Positions 7,702 to 10,087 of a DNA stretch of 10,087 nucleotides are shown piece after piece (the stretch's first letter is position 1; each line of letters opens with the position of its first letter). The DNA comes from Phoronis ovalis. Lineage: Eukaryota > Phoronida > Phoronidae. The stretch lies in assembly GCA_028565635.1 (NCBI GenBank), contig JAOXYB010068112.1:1-10087 (forward strand), given 5' to 3'. The notes below the pieces were generated by a model. That model was not told the origin of the DNA. It searched no databases and was given only the letters and a program-made list of their open reading frames with translations. Both the position numbers and the translations under genes were made by a program.

Positions 7702-8576
7702 GTAAGTGCCAATTTTATGTGAGAAATTTGTGTTAGCAACTTGATGGTCAACCCAGGATAAGAGGTAGTGCTAAAAATAAAGCTTCCACATGGAAATGTG
7801 TTTTTACTAATGACAGGAATAAGTACAGGAAAAAGAACTAACAGAAATTTATTTAATAAATGATCCTATTTGATTCAATTTAATATCAATTAGAGAAATC
7901 AAATTAACACTTAAATTAAATTATGAGCAATAATGAGCCATATAAAAAAATGTTAGAATTGGTCTTCAAATGTTCAGTCCCTCAATAAGTTTTTGAAACA
8001 TTAAAAAAGGATTGCTGTAAAATAGTCCTAACAGATACATTTAAAAACTATATACTTGAACAAAAGAAACTTAATGTAATATGATGTATGATTCAGTGAG
8101 ACTAACCATTATAAATTTAATCCAAATCTTACTTTTTAGAAAATTGATGGATTAAAATCTTGTAATATGATTAAATTTACATTGGATTAATGAAGATACT
8201 GATTTTTAATTTCCCAAAAGCTGTTTTTCAAATAAAGAATTAAATAGTTTTTGTAATTTGAATTGCACTGCCTATTGTTAACCATATATTGATTATTTAT
8301 ATGCCAATATACTCCTGATGAGCTGTTAAATAAGCTGTTACAATAGCTTCGCAATGAGAATGAATGAAATTACTGTAATTAAAATTAGGTGGTGCATAAA
8401 TGGAAATCTTAAACTAATAAAGAGTTGTGTTCTGTGCATTAATCTGCTTTTTGATTGCGTTTCAGTTTCCTCAAAAGGTTGGACAAAAATAACCATTTTA
8501 GAAAATTGCTGTTAACTAGCAATTATGCGAATATATAAAATGAGATGTGTTATTCTACAAATTCTCTCAAGACTAA
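7702..8576 (+). other. Start of phosphatase intron 4, AT-rich, no exon found
   Basis: The donor GTAAGT follows the single base G of a split alanine codon. PP1 should continue with A-A-I-V-D-E-K and then a C-H-G-G-L-S-P-D motif. No such frame was found in 7702-10087, so this is treated as a long intron. Small structures only: a 7 bp hairpin AATTGCT/AGCAATT at about 8502-8524, and the string TTTTAGAAAATTG repeated near 8136 and 8498. Confidence 0.7.
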
Positions 8577-9100
8577 GGGATCATCTCAAAAATTATCACA
8601 ATGACCACAAACATATAGTGTTTCGTATAGGGGGTTAAAATCTTCCTACGTTTATGGTTTAGTGCGAAATGAAAAAATTATGCCTAGTATATATACGATA
8701 TTTAAAATCATTCCTTTAACGCACCCTTGTTTTGAAATAGTAAATGCACCCCCGTCGCACCACCCCCTTTGAAACAGAAAGAAATTTTTTTTGTTTACGG
8801 CACTTATTCTGGGCGTATTGGTAAAAATTGTTTTTTTTGCTTGTCAATGCTTTTCTTGCACCACGGAGACGTTTCAAGCGACCTTTTTCGATTACTGAAC
8901 TGATATTTTTCTCTCGCATCCCCCTTTTGAAAAAGTGTCTGACGGCCCTGATTTCGCTCTTGAAATTGGTTGTCAGTTTTTACATGTGCATGACATCCAA
9001 ATCTCACTAACCCCCCTACGTTTGACCAGGGGGGTGGGGGTAACTCCTATATGAAACACTATATGTTTGTGGTCATTGTGATAACGTTTGAGATGATCCC
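8577..9100. mobile_element. PIF/Harbinger-like MITE with about 60 bp terminal inverted repeats and TAA target duplication
   Basis: The left arm 8577-8637 and right arm 9041-9100 are inverted copies with about 56 of 61 aligned positions identical and one single-base gap. The ends are GGGATCATCTC and its complement. TAA flanks both ends exactly (8574-8576 and 9101-9103), matching the three-base TWA target-site duplication of the PIF/Harbinger superfamily. At 524 bp, with no transposase frame, it is non-autonomous and would have needed an enzyme supplied in trans. The interior has C-rich tracts and a motif of the form GCAYCCC..TTTTGAAA three times (8721, about 8757, 8916). The short open frames on both strands within it are not genes. 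It sits in intron 4 of the phosphatase gene. Low arm divergence suggests fairly recent insertion. Confidence 0.85.
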
Positions 9101-9838
9101 TAAGATGCCTTTTAAGATTTTCTTTGTTATACTTTAATTGAAATATGTAGCTAAACATTGTGGTCCTAATATGTGTACATTGATTTTTTATTGATTTTCT
9201 CAACTAAAAGATGTGTTTGAGACTCAAGAATAACACATGTATTAAAATTTAATTTTGTATATGATATACCCTACGGACGTGCACATATCTCATAAGCACA
9301 ATTGATTTTCCCATTCAATTCTGAATAGAAACAAGTAATTTTCTTTCCTAGTGCTCTGATACTTACCAGAAAGTGACTATATCCTGGAAATATCACTGTC
9401 ATTCTGGTAAAAGATAAAATACGGTGTATGCTGGAACTGGAGGTACCATGTAAAAATAAACATTGTATGTTGATACAGGTACTTTAAAAAACTTAAATGG
9501 TACTAACAGGTCAACTCTAAGCATAATCAAAAAACGTTGTCCTTTTAAGGGTAAATCGCATTATTTTAATTAAGAGATGAAATGGATGCTAAAAAGCAGA
9601 TATTTCTAAAAATGTGGCCCACTAATAATAATAATAATTGATAAGTAACATTGAAACCAGTTCTCGAGACATATTTTTTACCAGTTTAAGAAAATTTGCT
9701 TACGGGCTTGGTTTTGGAAAACACTGGTAAGAATATTCCGCCATTATGTTCATCTAATATAAATGATTTACAAGTATTTTAAGCGTTAATAATCCACTTC
9801 TTTTTGGTTTCTAATATTGATTTTACATATTGAATTTA
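9101..9838. other. Continuation of phosphatase intron 4 with minor simple repeats
   Basis: No exon is recognised. There is a small (TAA)n microsatellite at 9623-9638. A weak hairpin pairs TTACCAGAA near 9363 with TTCTGGTAA near 9403. A second pair of TTACCAGT/ACTGGTAA sites lies near 9680 and 9724. These are too short to delimit an element. Confidence 0.5.
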
Positions 9839-10047
9839 GGCCCTTTCACACTTACCACTTAGAGCACTTCATAATAGAGCGCTCTATAATAAAGCGTTTC
9901 AACCTCTAATGTGTATGCGAATAAATCGCTTCAAGGGCATTAAAATAAAGCGCTTCAAGCAAAAATTAATCCTCTCGAGGTGGATTAACTTTTTCCTGAA
10001 ACGCTTTATAAAAGTTTTAGCGACTTAACTTGCAAGTGTGGACACCC
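9839..10047. mobile_element. Foldback-type palindromic repeat element (MITE-like)
   Basis: A long palindrome is centred on CTCGAG at 9974-9979. Bases 9945-9973 pair with 9980-10009 with roughly five mismatches, including ATAAAGCG/CGCTTTAT and TTAATCC/GGATTAA. Related AAGCG/CGCTT motifs recur outside this core (TAAAGCGTTTCA at about 9890-9902, AGAGCGCTCT at 9876-9885, ATCGCTTCA at about 9925). CACACTT at 9847-9853 and AAGTGTG at 10034-10040 could be the ends of an enclosing inverted repeat. I infer a non-autonomous foldback or hAT-like element. No target duplication was identified, so the limits and class are uncertain. Confidence 0.5.
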
Positions 10048-10087
10048 CATGCGTAGAGTGATCATTTTAAGTTAAAAGGTAAACAGA

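Noticed and set aside
8114-8192. TTTAATCCAA and TTGGATTAA inverted pair
   Set aside because: There are only about nine matching bases in very AT-rich sequence, with no target duplication.
8716-9203. Four overlapping short frames on both strands
   Set aside because: They are all inside or across the right end of the Harbinger-like MITE. None resembles a Harbinger transposase or its Myb-like partner.
7702-10087. Search for phosphatase exon 5
   Set aside because: No frame starting with A-A-I-V-D-E-K or containing the C-H-G-G-L-S-P-D motif was found after a suitable acceptor, so the remaining exons are taken to lie downstream of the window.
1-10087. tRNA, rRNA, CRISPR array or bacterial defence system
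   Set aside because: No cloverleaf with A and B boxes, no rRNA-like block, and no regularly spaced identical repeats. The exon-intron genes show the window is eukaryotic.

Overview
This is an AT-rich window of animal nuclear DNA, most likely from an invertebrate. The reasons are short exons bounded by GT/AG signals, introns of about 0.3 to 1.8 kb, AATAAA-type 3' end signals, several small non-autonomous transposon-like elements, and no bacterial-style gene packing. The group cannot be fixed from the sequence. A marine invertebrate is plausible but is only an impression.

Two protein genes lie on the + strand. The first (three visible coding exons between 874 and 1793) encodes the C-terminal 67 residues of a small single-span membrane protein. 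It best resembles NDUFA3 (B9), an accessory subunit of mitochondrial complex I. Its start codon is not settled. A 3' UTR with an AATAAA signal follows at 2066-2071. The second gene begins at 4279 and runs off the right edge. Four coding exons (4279-4437, 6242-6447, 6975-7082, 7613-7701) give the N-terminal 187 residues of a PP1-type serine/threonine phosphatase catalytic subunit. The metal-binding motifs GDIHG, GDYVDRG and RGNHE are intact, and the protein aligns without gaps to PP1 apart from an N-terminal extension of about 26 residues. The histidine-rich C-terminal half is not in the window. A TATA box, an initiator match and two possible 5' UTR introns lie at 3392-4278.

The rest is repetitive or structured non-coding DNA. 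From left to right it holds: a roughly 325 bp inverted-repeat element with palindromic ends (98-423); a 63-nt hairpin resembling a microRNA precursor (690-752); a 16 bp perfect palindrome (1365-1380); a loose array of GTTTTT-headed units (2191-2407); a two-copy 97 bp tandem repeat in phosphatase intron 1 (4802-4990); a cluster of GCATG motifs on both sides of phosphatase exon 3; a clear 524 bp PIF/Harbinger-like MITE with a TAA target duplication (8577-9100); and a foldback-type palindromic element at the right end (about 9839-10047).

The two genes have no evident functional link. I see no operon, prokaryotic system, CRISPR array, tRNA or rRNA. The most interesting items are the hairpin at 690-752, the divergent PP1 paralogue, and the GCATG cluster around a frame-neutral catalytic exon.
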